DNA from: JALYRV01 sp036675475
GTDB taxonomy: Bacteria; Acidobacteriota; Vicinamibacteria; Vicinamibacterales; SCN-69-37
Assembly: GCA_036675475.1 (NCBI GenBank)
Contig: JAKFEY010000063.1
Location: 1 to 25,206, forward strand
Length of the DNA: 25,206 nucleotides
Direction: 5' to 3'
The number at the start of each line of letters is the position of its first letter. Positions within the stretch are counted from its first letter, which is position 1. Both the position numbers and the translations under genes were made by a program. Below are positions 1 through 7,229 of this stretch, in pieces. The notes beneath the pieces were generated by a model that saw only the letters and a list, made by a program, of their open reading frames with translations, searched no databases and was not told the origin of the DNA.

Positions 1-267
1 CACTGGCGCGAGCGCGCCAAGGTGATTCGCGATCGCCTGGATCGGCTGCGCGCCGACTCCACCGCGCTCGAAGGCCGCATCACGCTGCTGCAGACCGAGC
101 TGCAGTCCGCCGAGGGATCGCGGGCCACGGTGCTGACCAACGAAATCGAGGAGGCGACCAAATCGCTGACGCGGTATCAGTACGAGCTTGGCCTGATCAA
201 CGAAGAGTGGGACAAGTTCGAGGAGCGCGCGCGGCAGGCCAAGATTCCGGTCACCTGGATCCGCTGA
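1..267 (+). CDS. C-terminal part of a coiled-coil protein (5' truncated)
   Basis: The frame is open from the first base, so the gene begins upstream of the window; the visible GTG at 22 is unlikely to be its start. The 88 visible residues are strongly charged and heptad-like, with repeated Leu/Ile spaced among Glu, Arg and Lys, as expected of a long alpha-helical coiled coil. The chain ends in a short tail, IPVTWIR. No catalytic motif is visible and I do not recognise the family. The stop codon lies two bases before the ATG of the pdxH-like gene, so the two are probably co-transcribed and pdxH translation may be coupled to termination here. Product function cannot be told from this fragment. 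Confidence 0.75.
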   Translation, partial: HWRERAKVIRDRLDRLRADSTALEGRITLLQTELQSAEGSRATVLTNEIEEATKSLTRYQYELGLINEEWDKFEERARQAKIPVTWIR

Positions 268-269
268 GC

Positions 270-854
270 ATGCAGGATCCGTTCAGCCTGTACCGCGACT
301 GGTTCGACCAAGCCGTCGCCTCATCGGGCGCGCTCGACGCCAAAGCGGCGTCGCTTTCCACGGTCGACGACAGCGGCCGTCCCTCGTCGCGGATGGTGCT
401 GATTCAGTATTTCGACGCCTCGGGCTTCACCTTCTTCACCAACCTCGAATCGCGCAAGGCCCGAGAGCTGGTGGCGCGGCCCGACGCCGCGCTCTGCATC
501 CACTGGCCGCTCATCGAGCGGCAGGTGCGCATCGAAGGGCGCGCGACGCTCATCCCCGGCGACGAGGCCGACGCGTACTTCGCGTCGCGCCCGCGCGAAA
601 GCCAGATTGGTGCGTGGGCCTCGCGGCAGAGCGCGCCGCTCGAGCGCGAGGACGCGCTGGCCATCCGGGTCGCGCAGCTCACCGCCGAGTACGACGGCAA
701 GCCGATTCCGCGTCCGCCCTTCTGGTCAGGCTTCCGCCTCGCCCCCTCGGCCATCGAGTTCTGGATCGGCAAGCCGGGGCGCCTGCACGACCGCACACGC
801 TACGACCGCCCGTCGCTCACATCGGCGTGGACGACGGTGATGCTTTATCCGTAA
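270..854 (+). CDS. pdxH: Pyridoxamine 5'-phosphate oxidase (PdxH family)
   Basis: The predicted enzyme oxidises pyridoxamine or pyridoxine 5'-phosphate to pyridoxal 5'-phosphate with FMN, in the cytoplasm. The 194-residue protein carries the family landmarks in order: DPFSLYRDWFDQA at the N-terminus, SSRMVLIQ and FFTNLESRKARE (FMN-binding region), IGAWASRQS, and the C-terminal FWSGFRLAPSAIEFW followed by GRLHDR. The frame stays open upstream to 207, but those residues lie inside the preceding gene and resemble nothing; the ATG at 270 places the family N-terminus correctly. It starts two bases after the upstream stop. The extreme C-terminus is WTTVMLYP rather than the usual WxxxRLxP, a mild deviation. 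A PLP-dependent decarboxylase lies in this window at 18751, but it is not linked to this gene. Confidence 0.9.
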   Translation: MQDPFSLYRDWFDQAVASSGALDAKAASLSTVDDSGRPSSRMVLIQYFDASGFTFFTNLESRKARELVARPDAALCIHWPLIERQVRIEGRATLIPGDEADAYFASRPRESQIGAWASRQSAPLEREDALAIRVAQLTAEYDGKPIPRPPFWSGFRLAPSAIEFWIGKPGRLHDRTRYDRPSLTSAWTTVMLYP

Positions 855-882
855 AGCGCGCGCGGTGTGAGTCCGGGCCTGT

Positions 883-888
883 CATAAT
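883..888 (+). promoter_or_regulatory. Putative -10 hexamer (CATAAT) for the methyltransferase
   Basis: CATAAT matches five of six bases of the sigma-70 -10 consensus and ends six bases before the ATG at 895. This would put the transcription start at or next to the A of the start codon. No convincing -35 or Shine-Dalgarno sequence is visible. Assignment is inference. Confidence 0.4.
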
Positions 889-894
889 CTCCTG

Positions 895-1674
895 ATGGCT
901 CTTCGGCGGATACGCAAACCCTACGACAAGTACGGCATGTACGAGCGCTCGGTGCAGCGCCCGGACTTCGACATCGATTTCGTCACGCGCGTCTACATCA
1001 AGGAGCACGAGCGGGTGCCGCTGGCGCTGCGCGAGGACTTCTGCGGCACCGCGTTCATCTCGTCGGAGTGGGTGCGCAGCCATCCGCGCCGGACGGCGCT
1101 CGGCCTCGATCTGGATCCGGCGCCGCTCGCCTGGGGGCGCAAGTGGAACGTGGAGCCGCTCGGCGAGGCGGCCGACCGCCTCACGCTGCTGCAGAAGGAC
1201 GTGCGGTCGGTATTCACGCCGAAGGCCGACGTCACGGTGGCGTTCAACTTCTCGTACTGCGTGTTCATGACGCGCGACGAACTCGTGGACTATTTCCGCA
1301 AGGCGAAGCGCGCCATCAAGCCTGGCGGCGCGTTCATGCTCGACGGCTACAGCGGGCCGGACTCGCTCGAGCCGGGGAACGAAGTGCGCAACTACGCGAA
1401 GTTCGTGTACACGTGGGACCAGCGCCCGATGGACGCCATCACGGGCCGCGCCATGCGGTACATCCACTTCAAGATGAAAGGGCAGCGCAAGACGATGGAG
1501 CGCGCCTTCACGTACGACTGGCGGCTGTGGACCATCACGGAGCTGATGGACGCGCTGAAGGACGCCGGTTACAAGCGGGTGGACGTGTACGACGAGAAGA
1601 AGAGCGGCTATCGCCTCGTGTCGCGCGCGGAGTGGAAAGACGCCTTCATTCCCATTCTCGTCGCCTGGACCTGA
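895..1674 (+). CDS. Class I SAM-dependent methyltransferase
   Basis: This 259-residue cytoplasmic protein has a Rossmann-type methyltransferase core. LREDFCGTAF is the glycine-containing SAM-binding loop (motif I), TALGLDLDP is the acidic strand-2 motif, DVTVAFNFSYCVF is the motif IV region, and IKPGGAFMLDGY is the typical post-motif after helix D. The substrate cannot be deduced. The N-terminal RIRKPYDKYGMYERSVQ and the C-terminal AGYKRVDVYDEKKSGY are consistent with small-molecule methyltransferases of the class I family. A -10-like CATAAT lies immediately before the start and no Shine-Dalgarno is visible, so the mRNA may be leaderless. The last 67 bases overlap the 3' end of truA on the other strand. 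Confidence 0.85.
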   Translation: MALRRIRKPYDKYGMYERSVQRPDFDIDFVTRVYIKEHERVPLALREDFCGTAFISSEWVRSHPRRTALGLDLDPAPLAWGRKWNVEPLGEAADRLTLLQKDVRSVFTPKADVTVAFNFSYCVFMTRDELVDYFRKAKRAIKPGGAFMLDGYSGPDSLEPGNEVRNYAKFVYTWDQRPMDAITGRAMRYIHFKMKGQRKTMERAFTYDWRLWTITELMDALKDAGYKRVDVYDEKKSGYRLVSRAEWKDAFIPILVAWT

Positions 1675-2435
1675 TCAGGTCCAGTTCCAGTTCTCAGTTC
1701 TGTTCCGTACGACACCTTTTCGAGGAATAGTCCCGAGGCCGGCGCGGTTAATTGCGCCGGCAACTCTGAATCACCCACCAACATCGCTTCGATTTGGCGG
1801 CGCGTGAGCGCGCCCTGGCCGGCCGCCACGAGGATGCCGACGATGCGGCGGACCATTTTCCAGATGAAATGAGAGCCGGCGATGCGGACGAGAATGAGGT
1901 CGCCGTCTTCCTCGACCGTCAGCGACTCGACCAGCACTTTCGTCGACTTCTCGTCGGGGTCATCGTCGGTGAACGCGCGGAAGTCGTGCATGCCGGTGAA
2001 GATGGTGGCGGCGTCGCGCATGCGCGCGACGTCCACTGGATCGCGCACCCACCACACGTAGGGTTTGGCAAAGGCCGTGCGGCGCCGCGCGATTTGATAG
2101 ACGTAGCTGCGCGACGTGGCGGAGTGGCGCGCGTGAAAGCGCCGGTCCACCGTTTCGGCCGAAAGAATATTGATGTCGGCCGGCAGCAGCGCGTTGAGGC
2201 GATCGACGAGCATGGCGGGCGGCATCTTGACGGCCGTGTCGAGGTGCGCCACCTGCTCGAGGGCGTGCACGCCGGCGTCGGTGCGGCCCGATCCGTACAG
2301 CTCGAAGTTCGGCGTGCCCAGCACTTCGCGCGCGGCCTGCGCGATTTCGCCCTGCACCGTGCGCGCGTTGGTCTGGATCTGCCATCCGCGATAGCGCGTG
2401 CCGGCATATTCGATGCGGAGCAGGAGGCGTGGCAT
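1608..2435 (-). CDS. truA: tRNA pseudouridine synthase A
   Basis: TruA isomerises uridines 38-40 in the anticodon stem of tRNAs. The 275-residue protein matches the family length. It has the N-terminal YAGTRYRGWQIQ motif and the catalytic SGRTDAGVHA block (nucleophile Asp53). Further landmarks are FHARHSATSRSYVYQI, GMHDFRAF, and IWKMVRRIVGILV followed by the C-terminal ASGLFLEKVSYG. A Shine-Dalgarno-like GGAG lies about ten bases before the ATG. It is the last gene of a minus-strand operon, 35 bases after the TPR lipoprotein stop. About 31 residues follow the point where TruA proteins usually end (SYG). That tail is mostly encoded antisense to the methyltransferase gene and looks like a read-on to the first available stop. 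Confidence 0.93.
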   Translation of the reverse strand: MPRLLLRIEYAGTRYRGWQIQTNARTVQGEIAQAAREVLGTPNFELYGSGRTDAGVHALEQVAHLDTAVKMPPAMLVDRLNALLPADINILSAETVDRRFHARHSATSRSYVYQIARRRTAFAKPYVWWVRDPVDVARMRDAATIFTGMHDFRAFTDDDPDEKSTKVLVESLTVEEDGDLILVRIAGSHFIWKMVRRIVGILVAAGQGALTRRQIEAMLVGDSELPAQLTAPASGLFLEKVSYGTELRTGTGPDQVQATRMGMKASFHSARDTRR

Positions 2436-2470
2436 TCAGGCGCAGCTCCATCGACGATTTACCATCCCGT

Positions 2471-4051
2471 CTATCTTCGCAGAATCGCCAGCAGTTCCTC
2501 GGCCAGCTTCTGCATTTCCCGGTGCGCGGTGACTGCGCGCTCGGCAAACGGAATGCCCCTGGCGGGCTCGCCGGCGCGGCCGAACGAATAGGCCGTGTTG
2601 TAGAGCGCGCGTGACAATTGCATGCGCTCGCTCTCGAGGCCCTCGGTGAGGTTGGCGATGCGCCGCTCGCGCGTGGGATTGTCCGCCTCGAGTGCCTGCG
2701 CCGCGCGCAGCTCACCTTCGAGCGATCGCACGGCGATGGCGTAGCAGGTGGACGCTTTTTCATACGTCGAGGCGGCCGCCGCCCAGGCCTCGCGCGTCGA
2801 ATCGATCAGGCCCTGATAGAAGCGCGCGACGCAGTACGACGGGTTGAGCCGCAGCGCCTCGCCGAACTCCGTGTAGGCGAAGTCGCGCTGCTGCATGTCG
2901 TACGCGATGAAGCCGCTCAGCGCGAACAGGTCGCCGCTGACCCAGAGGCGCTTGCCCTCGTCCACATCGCTGCGCGCGCGGTCCAGCTCTTTCAGGTGAT
3001 AGCGGTTCCACGCGCGATGGTAGAAGGCCTCGCCGCGATGGATGCCGGGCGCGTCGATCAACTCAGTCGCCGACGCGATCGCGCGCTCGCGCAACGCGCC
3101 GCGCGTGAGGCACTCCGTGCGGTGCAGCATCGCGTCGCGCGCCGCCCCGCCAAGCCTGATCACCTCGTCGTACCTCGCGGCGCATTCGGGAAATTCCTCG
3201 AGCGCGCGGTGCACGCCGGCCAGCAGATAGGCGTTTGCGACGTTGGCGGGCATGGCCTCGCGTGCCGCCTCGAACAGCAGCTTCGCGTCGAGGTGCACCG
3301 TCGGCCCGCCTTCGAACAGACGCAGCCGCGCGTTCTGATAGAGCACCTCGTGGAAGTCGAGATCGCCCGCAAGCGCCTGAAGTTCGGCACGATGCTCCGG
3401 GCGGCAGATCCCGACGGCGTACTGCATCAACGGCGTGCCGCGGTGCGCCGGCGCGAGCAGGGGAATGGTGAGGCGCGCGTCCTGCTGGCGCGGCGGCGTG
3501 TAACCGCACGCGAGCGCCGCCATCAGATACGTGCCGGTGAGGTCGCGCGCCGCCGGCGGGCCCAGCGCGCGCTCCCACTCGGCCAGCGCCGCGATGGCGG
3601 GCGCGGCGGTCGTGCGCTCGAACTGCGCCGCCTGGTCCTCGTCGAGGCGGCCTGCCGCCCATCGCGCCTTGCGCGCCATGTCGAGATAGAGCGCGGCGCG
3701 GACACCGGCAGGACCGGCCTCGGGCGACGGCGCGAGCGCGGCGGCCTTCGCGATCCAGCCGTCGGCCTCCATCGCCAGCTCCTTCTCGCGAAGCGCGAGC
3801 AGGATGGCCGCGTCGAACGCCTTGGCGGCGGTAACCGCCGGTTGATATCCCGCCAGTCGCAGCGCGTCATACGCGTCGAACGCCTTGCGCAGGCAGCTGT
3901 AGCAGCCGCGCATGAAGAACGCGTCGGCGTCAGCCAGTTGCTGCGTGTGTTGTTTGCGGAGGCCTGGAGAGCATGCCGCCGCAAGGGTGGCGGCAAGGGC
4001 GAGAGCGGCGATGACAGCGGTCAGCGTTCGGCGCACGCGAACCTGAGACAC
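2471..4051 (-). CDS. Predicted lipoprotein with TPR-like repeats
   Basis: The 526-residue protein starts with GTG at 4051; a second in-frame GTG lies at 4036. A hydrophobic signal sequence is followed by a lipobox-like LAAAC (Cys27), suggesting lipidation and attachment to a membrane facing the periplasm. The rest is alpha-helical and Ala/Leu/Arg-rich, with TPR-like pairs. Examples are YLLAGVHRALEEFPECAARY, EAFYHRAWNRYHLKELDRA and FTYTEF-like helices around AYTEFGEALRLNPSYCVARF. Such proteins usually act as scaffolds; no enzyme motif is visible. It is preceded after a 20-base gap by another TPR-type protein and followed by truA, so it belongs to the same minus-strand operon. A partner or pathway cannot be named. 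Confidence 0.8.
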   Translation of the reverse strand: MSQVRVRRTLTAVIAALALAATLAAACSPGLRKQHTQQLADADAFFMRGCYSCLRKAFDAYDALRLAGYQPAVTAAKAFDAAILLALREKELAMEADGWIAKAAALAPSPEAGPAGVRAALYLDMARKARWAAGRLDEDQAAQFERTTAAPAIAALAEWERALGPPAARDLTGTYLMAALACGYTPPRQQDARLTIPLLAPAHRGTPLMQYAVGICRPEHRAELQALAGDLDFHEVLYQNARLRLFEGGPTVHLDAKLLFEAAREAMPANVANAYLLAGVHRALEEFPECAARYDEVIRLGGAARDAMLHRTECLTRGALRERAIASATELIDAPGIHRGEAFYHRAWNRYHLKELDRARSDVDEGKRLWVSGDLFALSGFIAYDMQQRDFAYTEFGEALRLNPSYCVARFYQGLIDSTREAWAAAASTYEKASTCYAIAVRSLEGELRAAQALEADNPTRERRIANLTEGLESERMQLSRALYNTAYSFGRAGEPARGIPFAERAVTAHREMQKLAEELLAILRR

Positions 4052-4071
4052 CGGCGGTGGTGGGAAGTTCC

Positions 4072-4686
4072 TCAGCGCTTGTGGCGCAGCAGGCGCAGGC
4101 CGCGGTCGAGGGCGCGTGTCGCGTCGGCGTGGCGGCCGGCGCGCAGGTACAGCAGGCCGAGCTCGATCTGCGGCGCGGGGTCGAGCGGATCCTGTTGAAT
4201 CCGCGCAAGCAGCACCGCCTCATTCCGCGGCGCGCGCGTTTCGCCCGCCATCCGCTCGATCGTGGCGAGCTGCCGCTTGACCGACACGACGTCGGGATGA
4301 TTCTCGCCGCGTCCCTTCGCCATCTCCGCCTGCAGCTGCAGCCGCAGGGCGATGGCGCGATCTTCATACGCCGCCACCGCCGCCTGTTCTTCGGGCAGGA
4401 ACTCCCGCGCGATCGCGGCGTCGACGACGGCGAGCTGGCTGGCGATGCGCAGCATCTCCGGATGCCGCTCGCCGTAGCGTTCGGACAGGCCCGCGCGCTC
4501 CACTTCGAGCGCGACGCGGTTGCGATTGAGCTCCATCAGGCGGACGATGCGCGCCACGCGCACGGCGTCGCTGGCGGCGGTGGGCGCGGGAGGCGGCGGC
4601 GCGGATCGAGAGGCGCAGCTCGTTCCAGCGGTCAGGGCCGTCAGCAGGCACGCGGTCCACGCGAAGCGCATGTTCATGCCGAGCAT
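4072..4686 (-). CDS. Predicted exported TPR/coiled-coil protein with two GExHP repeats
   Basis: I chose the ATG at 4686 because a GGAGG Shine-Dalgarno lies four bases upstream; ATGs at 4677 and 4671 are also possible and a further one lies at 4701. The N-terminus is hydrophobic and ends in AGTSC (Cys24), a weak lipobox, followed by a Pro-rich spacer. The body contains two similar helical units, YGERHPEMLRIASQL near residue 71 and RGENHPDVVSVKRQL near residue 126. A C-terminal TPR-like segment contains PQIELGLLYLRAGRHADATR. Function is unknown; a periplasmic or lipoprotein scaffold role is inferred. It lies between the secreted propeller gene (18 bases) and the larger TPR lipoprotein (20 bases). 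Confidence 0.75.
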   Translation of the reverse strand: MLGMNMRFAWTACLLTALTAGTSCASRSAPPPPAPTAASDAVRVARIVRLMELNRNRVALEVERAGLSERYGERHPEMLRIASQLAVVDAAIAREFLPEEQAAVAAYEDRAIALRLQLQAEMAKGRGENHPDVVSVKRQLATIERMAGETRAPRNEAVLLARIQQDPLDPAPQIELGLLYLRAGRHADATRALDRGLRLLRHKR

Positions 4687-4704
4687 CTTACCTCCGGCCA
4701 CCCG

Positions 4705-5826
4705 CTATTCGATTTCCAGCCGGCCGAGCCGCCCGTTCGCGCCGGCGCCGAACACGGCGGGAGCCATCCGGCCCGCGGCCTTCGCCACGCCGATCGTGTC
4801 GAAGCCGAGCGACGACAGCTGCCTCCACGTCTTCCCATCGTCCATCGAGATGTCGGAGCCGGTGGGGCCGACCGCCAGCCATACCTGCTGGCCGCGGTTG
4901 CCGCCAAGGTGCGCGACAACCGAGCGATAGCCGCTCAGGCCCGGCGCGAGCTTCCACGTCTTGCCGCCGTCCGACGTCACCGCGGCGTTGTCGACGGCGG
5001 CGTCCTCCTTGCTGTAGTCGCCGCCCACGACGATGCCGTGGCGCGCGTCGCGGAAGGCGATGGAGAAGATGCCGCTGGCGGATCCGGAGGCGAGCGGTGT
5101 CGCGGCGACGCTCCACGTGGTGCCGCCGTCGGCGGAGTGCAGCACGCGCGACTGCGCTGCGGCGCCGGTGCCAATCCACACGTGCTGTGCGCCGAACACC
5201 GCGACGTTCGTGCCGCTGGCCGCGAACGCGCCTTCGTTGTCGAGCGCGGGCGGCAGGGACGCCCAGGGAATGCGCGTCCACGTTTTGCCGCCGTCGATCG
5301 TGCGCATGATCACGAACTGGCCGTCCACCGAGTCGCTGTACGCGATGCCGCGCTGTTCATCCCAGAACGCCATCGCGTCGAAGAACGCCTTCTCGTCGGC
5401 ATTCTGAAACTGCAGGGTCCACGTCTGGCCGCTGTCGCCGGTCTTGTAGATGCGCGAGGCCGCGCCGTTGCCGATGCTGAGCACATACGCCACGCGATCG
5501 CTGATGGCGTCGACATCACGGAAGTCGAGCGCCTCGCCGCCCGGCACCCTCAGCGCCTGCCACACGCGCCCGCCATCCACCGTGCGCAGCACCGTGCCGC
5601 GCGCGCCGCTCGCCCACGCCACCTTGTCGCTGACGACGCTGATGCCGCGCAGCCGCGCATCCGTGCCGCTCCGCTGACTTTGCCATTGCTGGCGGGCGGA
5701 GGGGGAGGCGAGGGGGAGAAAGGTGATGACGCACGCCGCCGTGATAGACACCGCGGTCATACACGTCTGGCGGCCGGCGCGTCGTGCACCGGACCTGCCG
5801 CACGCCGCTGACGACGCTGTTCGCAT
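4705..5826 (-). CDS. Secreted Asp-box (BNR) beta-propeller, Ycf48-like
   Basis: From the ATG at 5826 this is 373 residues. The alternative ATG at 5760 gives 351 residues and a cleaner signal peptide (MTAVSITAACVITFLPLASP). The mature part holds six Asp-box motifs: VDGGRVWQAL, TGDSGQTWTL, IDGGKTWTRI, ADGGTTWSVA, SDGGKTWKLA and MDDGKTWRQL. That spacing predicts a six- or seven-bladed propeller like those of sialidases, Ycf48-type assembly factors and Asp-box exo-acting enzymes. No sialidase catalytic Arg triad or FRIP motif is evident, so it is more likely a binding or assembly factor. It heads the operon with two TPR proteins and truA. The open frame extends to 6135, but that part is low-information and crosses a palindrome, so I exclude it. 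Confidence 0.8.
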   Translation of the reverse strand: MRTASSAACGRSGARRAGRQTCMTAVSITAACVITFLPLASPSARQQWQSQRSGTDARLRGISVVSDKVAWASGARGTVLRTVDGGRVWQALRVPGGEALDFRDVDAISDRVAYVLSIGNGAASRIYKTGDSGQTWTLQFQNADEKAFFDAMAFWDEQRGIAYSDSVDGQFVIMRTIDGGKTWTRIPWASLPPALDNEGAFAASGTNVAVFGAQHVWIGTGAAAQSRVLHSADGGTTWSVAATPLASGSASGIFSIAFRDARHGIVVGGDYSKEDAAVDNAAVTSDGGKTWKLAPGLSGYRSVVAHLGGNRGQQVWLAVGPTGSDISMDDGKTWRQLSSLGFDTIGVAKAAGRMAPAVFGAGANGRLGRLEIE

Positions 5827-6121
5827 GCGCCCATCGTCGCACGAAGCGCGCAATTCCCGTGCCTCCCCGGGGTGGTGCTTTTCAACAGCCTGTTGAAAAC
5901 CGGTTGGCAGTTTCAGCAGCAGTAAAGTGATTTTGTTGTTGACAGGTTTCGGAAGGGCTCTTCGTCCTGATCTCAAACCGTACGTGAGAGGCCGCAGGAA
6001 CCTGCCAGGATTCGTCCTGAGCCGCTGCGATGCCTCGCTGGTTGCCTCCAGGCGCCCGAGCGCTCGAACGCGTGTCCTGCGCGGTCTCATGAGGTCAAAA
6101 ATCCCCATGAGATAAGAAGGT
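5827..6121. other. Intergenic spacer between divergent genes, containing a palindrome
   Basis: This 295-bp stretch separates the minus-strand propeller gene from the plus-strand HNH gene and has no credible coding content. It holds the element at 5865-5899 (listed separately), then a locally AT-rich run around 5900-5945 that includes a TTGACA at 5939-5944 with no matching -10 at standard spacing. Further on, short inverted repeats occur around 5996-6015. Promoters for both flanking genes should lie here. Confidence 0.6.
5865..5899. repeat. Palindromic element (CCCCGGGG module plus 21-bp inverted repeat)
   Basis: CCCCGGGGTGGT at 5865-5876 is followed by TTTTCAACA at 5879-5887 and its exact reverse complement TGTTGAAAA at 5891-5899, with a three-base centre. 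The module order resembles the larger palindrome at 12747-12786. It could be one copy of a dispersed palindromic repeat, or a terminator-like hairpin. Confidence 0.6.
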
Positions 6122-7147
6122 ATGAACACTCGCACCTTCGCACACGCAACTGACGATCAACTCGTCGCCGAACTCCCTCGCCTGGCGCAAAACGAGCGGG
6201 CATCGGCGGCTGAATTCGTAACCGGGCTTGCGGAATTCGACGGACGCAAGCTGTACCTCGGACTCGGGTTCACATCGATCTATTCGTACTGCGCTGCCCG
6301 CCTTCACCTTGCAGACGGAGCGGCATACCGGCGCGTGGAAGCAGCGCGGGCTTCGCGTCGATTCCCGGTGCTACTCGACATGTTGCGCGACGGGCGCCTG
6401 TGTCTCGCCACCGCGGCACTGATTGGTCCGAAGCTGACGGCCGGCAGCGCGGAGGGGCTGTTCGAGGAAGCCGCGTTCAAGTCGAAGCGCGAAGTCGAGA
6501 AACTGCTTGCGAGACACCATCCCCAGCCGCCCGTTCCGTCGGTCGTGCGAAAGCTGCCGGGGCGGAAGCAGCCCGAGAGCCCCGCGCCAATGATCACCAC
6601 CGAGGCGGAGCAACCGCTCGATCTGTCGTCGTCGCACGCGCCGGCGACGTCGCAACCTCCGTCACGCCGGCCCGTCGTCGCACCCTTGTCCGAGGCGCAC
6701 TACAAGCTGCAGGTCACGATCTCGACGACGGCGCACGATCGACTGCGGCAGATCCAGGACCTGATGCGGCACCGCGTTCCGAACGGCGATCCGGCGGTCA
6801 TCGTCGAGCACGCGCTCGAGGTGCTGCACGCCGAGTTGCTCAAGAGGAAGGCTGCCGAAGTTATTCGACGGCGCGCCGCGTGTCCAAATGCCGACCCGAA
6901 AGGCCGGCACATTCCCGCGTCCGTCAAGCGAGCCGTCTTCAGGCGCGACCAGGGCCGCTGCGCGTTCGTGAGCGGCGATGGGCGCACATGCGGGTCAGCG
7001 AGCGGCGTCGAGTTTCATCACGTGCAGCCGTACGCGGTGGGTGGGCAGGCGACGGCGGGGAACATCGAGCTGCGATGCCGCGCGCACAACGGCTTCGAGT
7101 GGACGCGGCACCTGGATCAGGAGAGCGAGGCGCTGGCCGCACGTTGA
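6122..7147 (+). CDS. HNH endonuclease family protein
   Basis: The 341-residue protein has a helical N-terminal half resembling the region that precedes HNH domains in multicopy acidobacterial and myxobacterial proteins. A Pro-rich linker follows (about residues 135-190), then a helical segment and a C-terminal HNH nuclease. The HNH core is visible as RDQGRCAF, GVEFHHVQPYAVGG (His299-His300), NIELRC (Asn314) and AHN (His322). A metal-dependent DNA nicking or cleaving activity is expected from the family; the role is unknown. There is no methyltransferase, transposase or defence partner beside it. The start is fixed by an in-frame stop at 6113; the AAGAAGG before it ends one base before the ATG, too close for an ordinary Shine-Dalgarno. 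A GATAAG -10-like sequence at 6111 may mean a near-leaderless mRNA. Confidence 0.85.
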   Translation: MNTRTFAHATDDQLVAELPRLAQNERASAAEFVTGLAEFDGRKLYLGLGFTSIYSYCAARLHLADGAAYRRVEAARASRRFPVLLDMLRDGRLCLATAALIGPKLTAGSAEGLFEEAAFKSKREVEKLLARHHPQPPVPSVVRKLPGRKQPESPAPMITTEAEQPLDLSSSHAPATSQPPSRRPVVAPLSEAHYKLQVTISTTAHDRLRQIQDLMRHRVPNGDPAVIVEHALEVLHAELLKRKAAEVIRRRAACPNADPKGRHIPASVKRAVFRRDQGRCAFVSGDGRTCGSASGVEFHHVQPYAVGGQATAGNIELRCRAHNGFEWTRHLDQESEALAAR

Positions 7148-7177
7148 GTGATGCGGCGTGCGGCCGCGCCCGCAGCG

Positions 7178-7207
7178 ACATGCCGGACGGCGGCGACACC
7201 GGCATGT
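7178..7207. terminator. Hairpin between convergent HNH and S9 peptidase genes
   Basis: ACATGCCGG at 7178-7186 and its exact complement CCGGCATGT at 7199-7207 form a 9-bp stem with a 12-base loop. It lies in the 82-bp gap between two convergent stop codons, which fits a bidirectional terminator. No U-tract follows on either strand, so this role is inference. Confidence 0.45.
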
Positions 7208-7229
7208 TGCCAGGCCTCAGCCCCGCTGC

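Noticed and set aside
2618..5811. Long plus-strand open frames of 526 and 584 codons
   Set aside because: They are antisense to the TPR lipoproteins and Asp-box propeller, lack domains and have Arg/Ala-rich random composition typical of high-GC shadow frames.
5976..5996. Resemblance to a group II intron domain V half on the minus strand (CACGTACGGTTT)
   Set aside because: Only about 12 bases match the 3' half of domain V. The pairing 5' half with the AGC/GAAA features is absent nearby and no reverse transcriptase or intron boundary is present, so chance similarity is likely.
5827..6135. N-terminal extension of the Asp-box protein to 6135
   Set aside because: The extra 103 residues are low in information, have no signal peptide and run through an intergenic palindrome; the start at 5826 or 5760 gives a normal secreted protein.
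6122..7147. A defence or restriction module built on the HNH protein
   Set aside because: No methyltransferase, helicase, transposase or CRISPR-like repeat lies beside it; the methyltransferase at 895 is 5 kb away, in another operon and of a small-molecule type.
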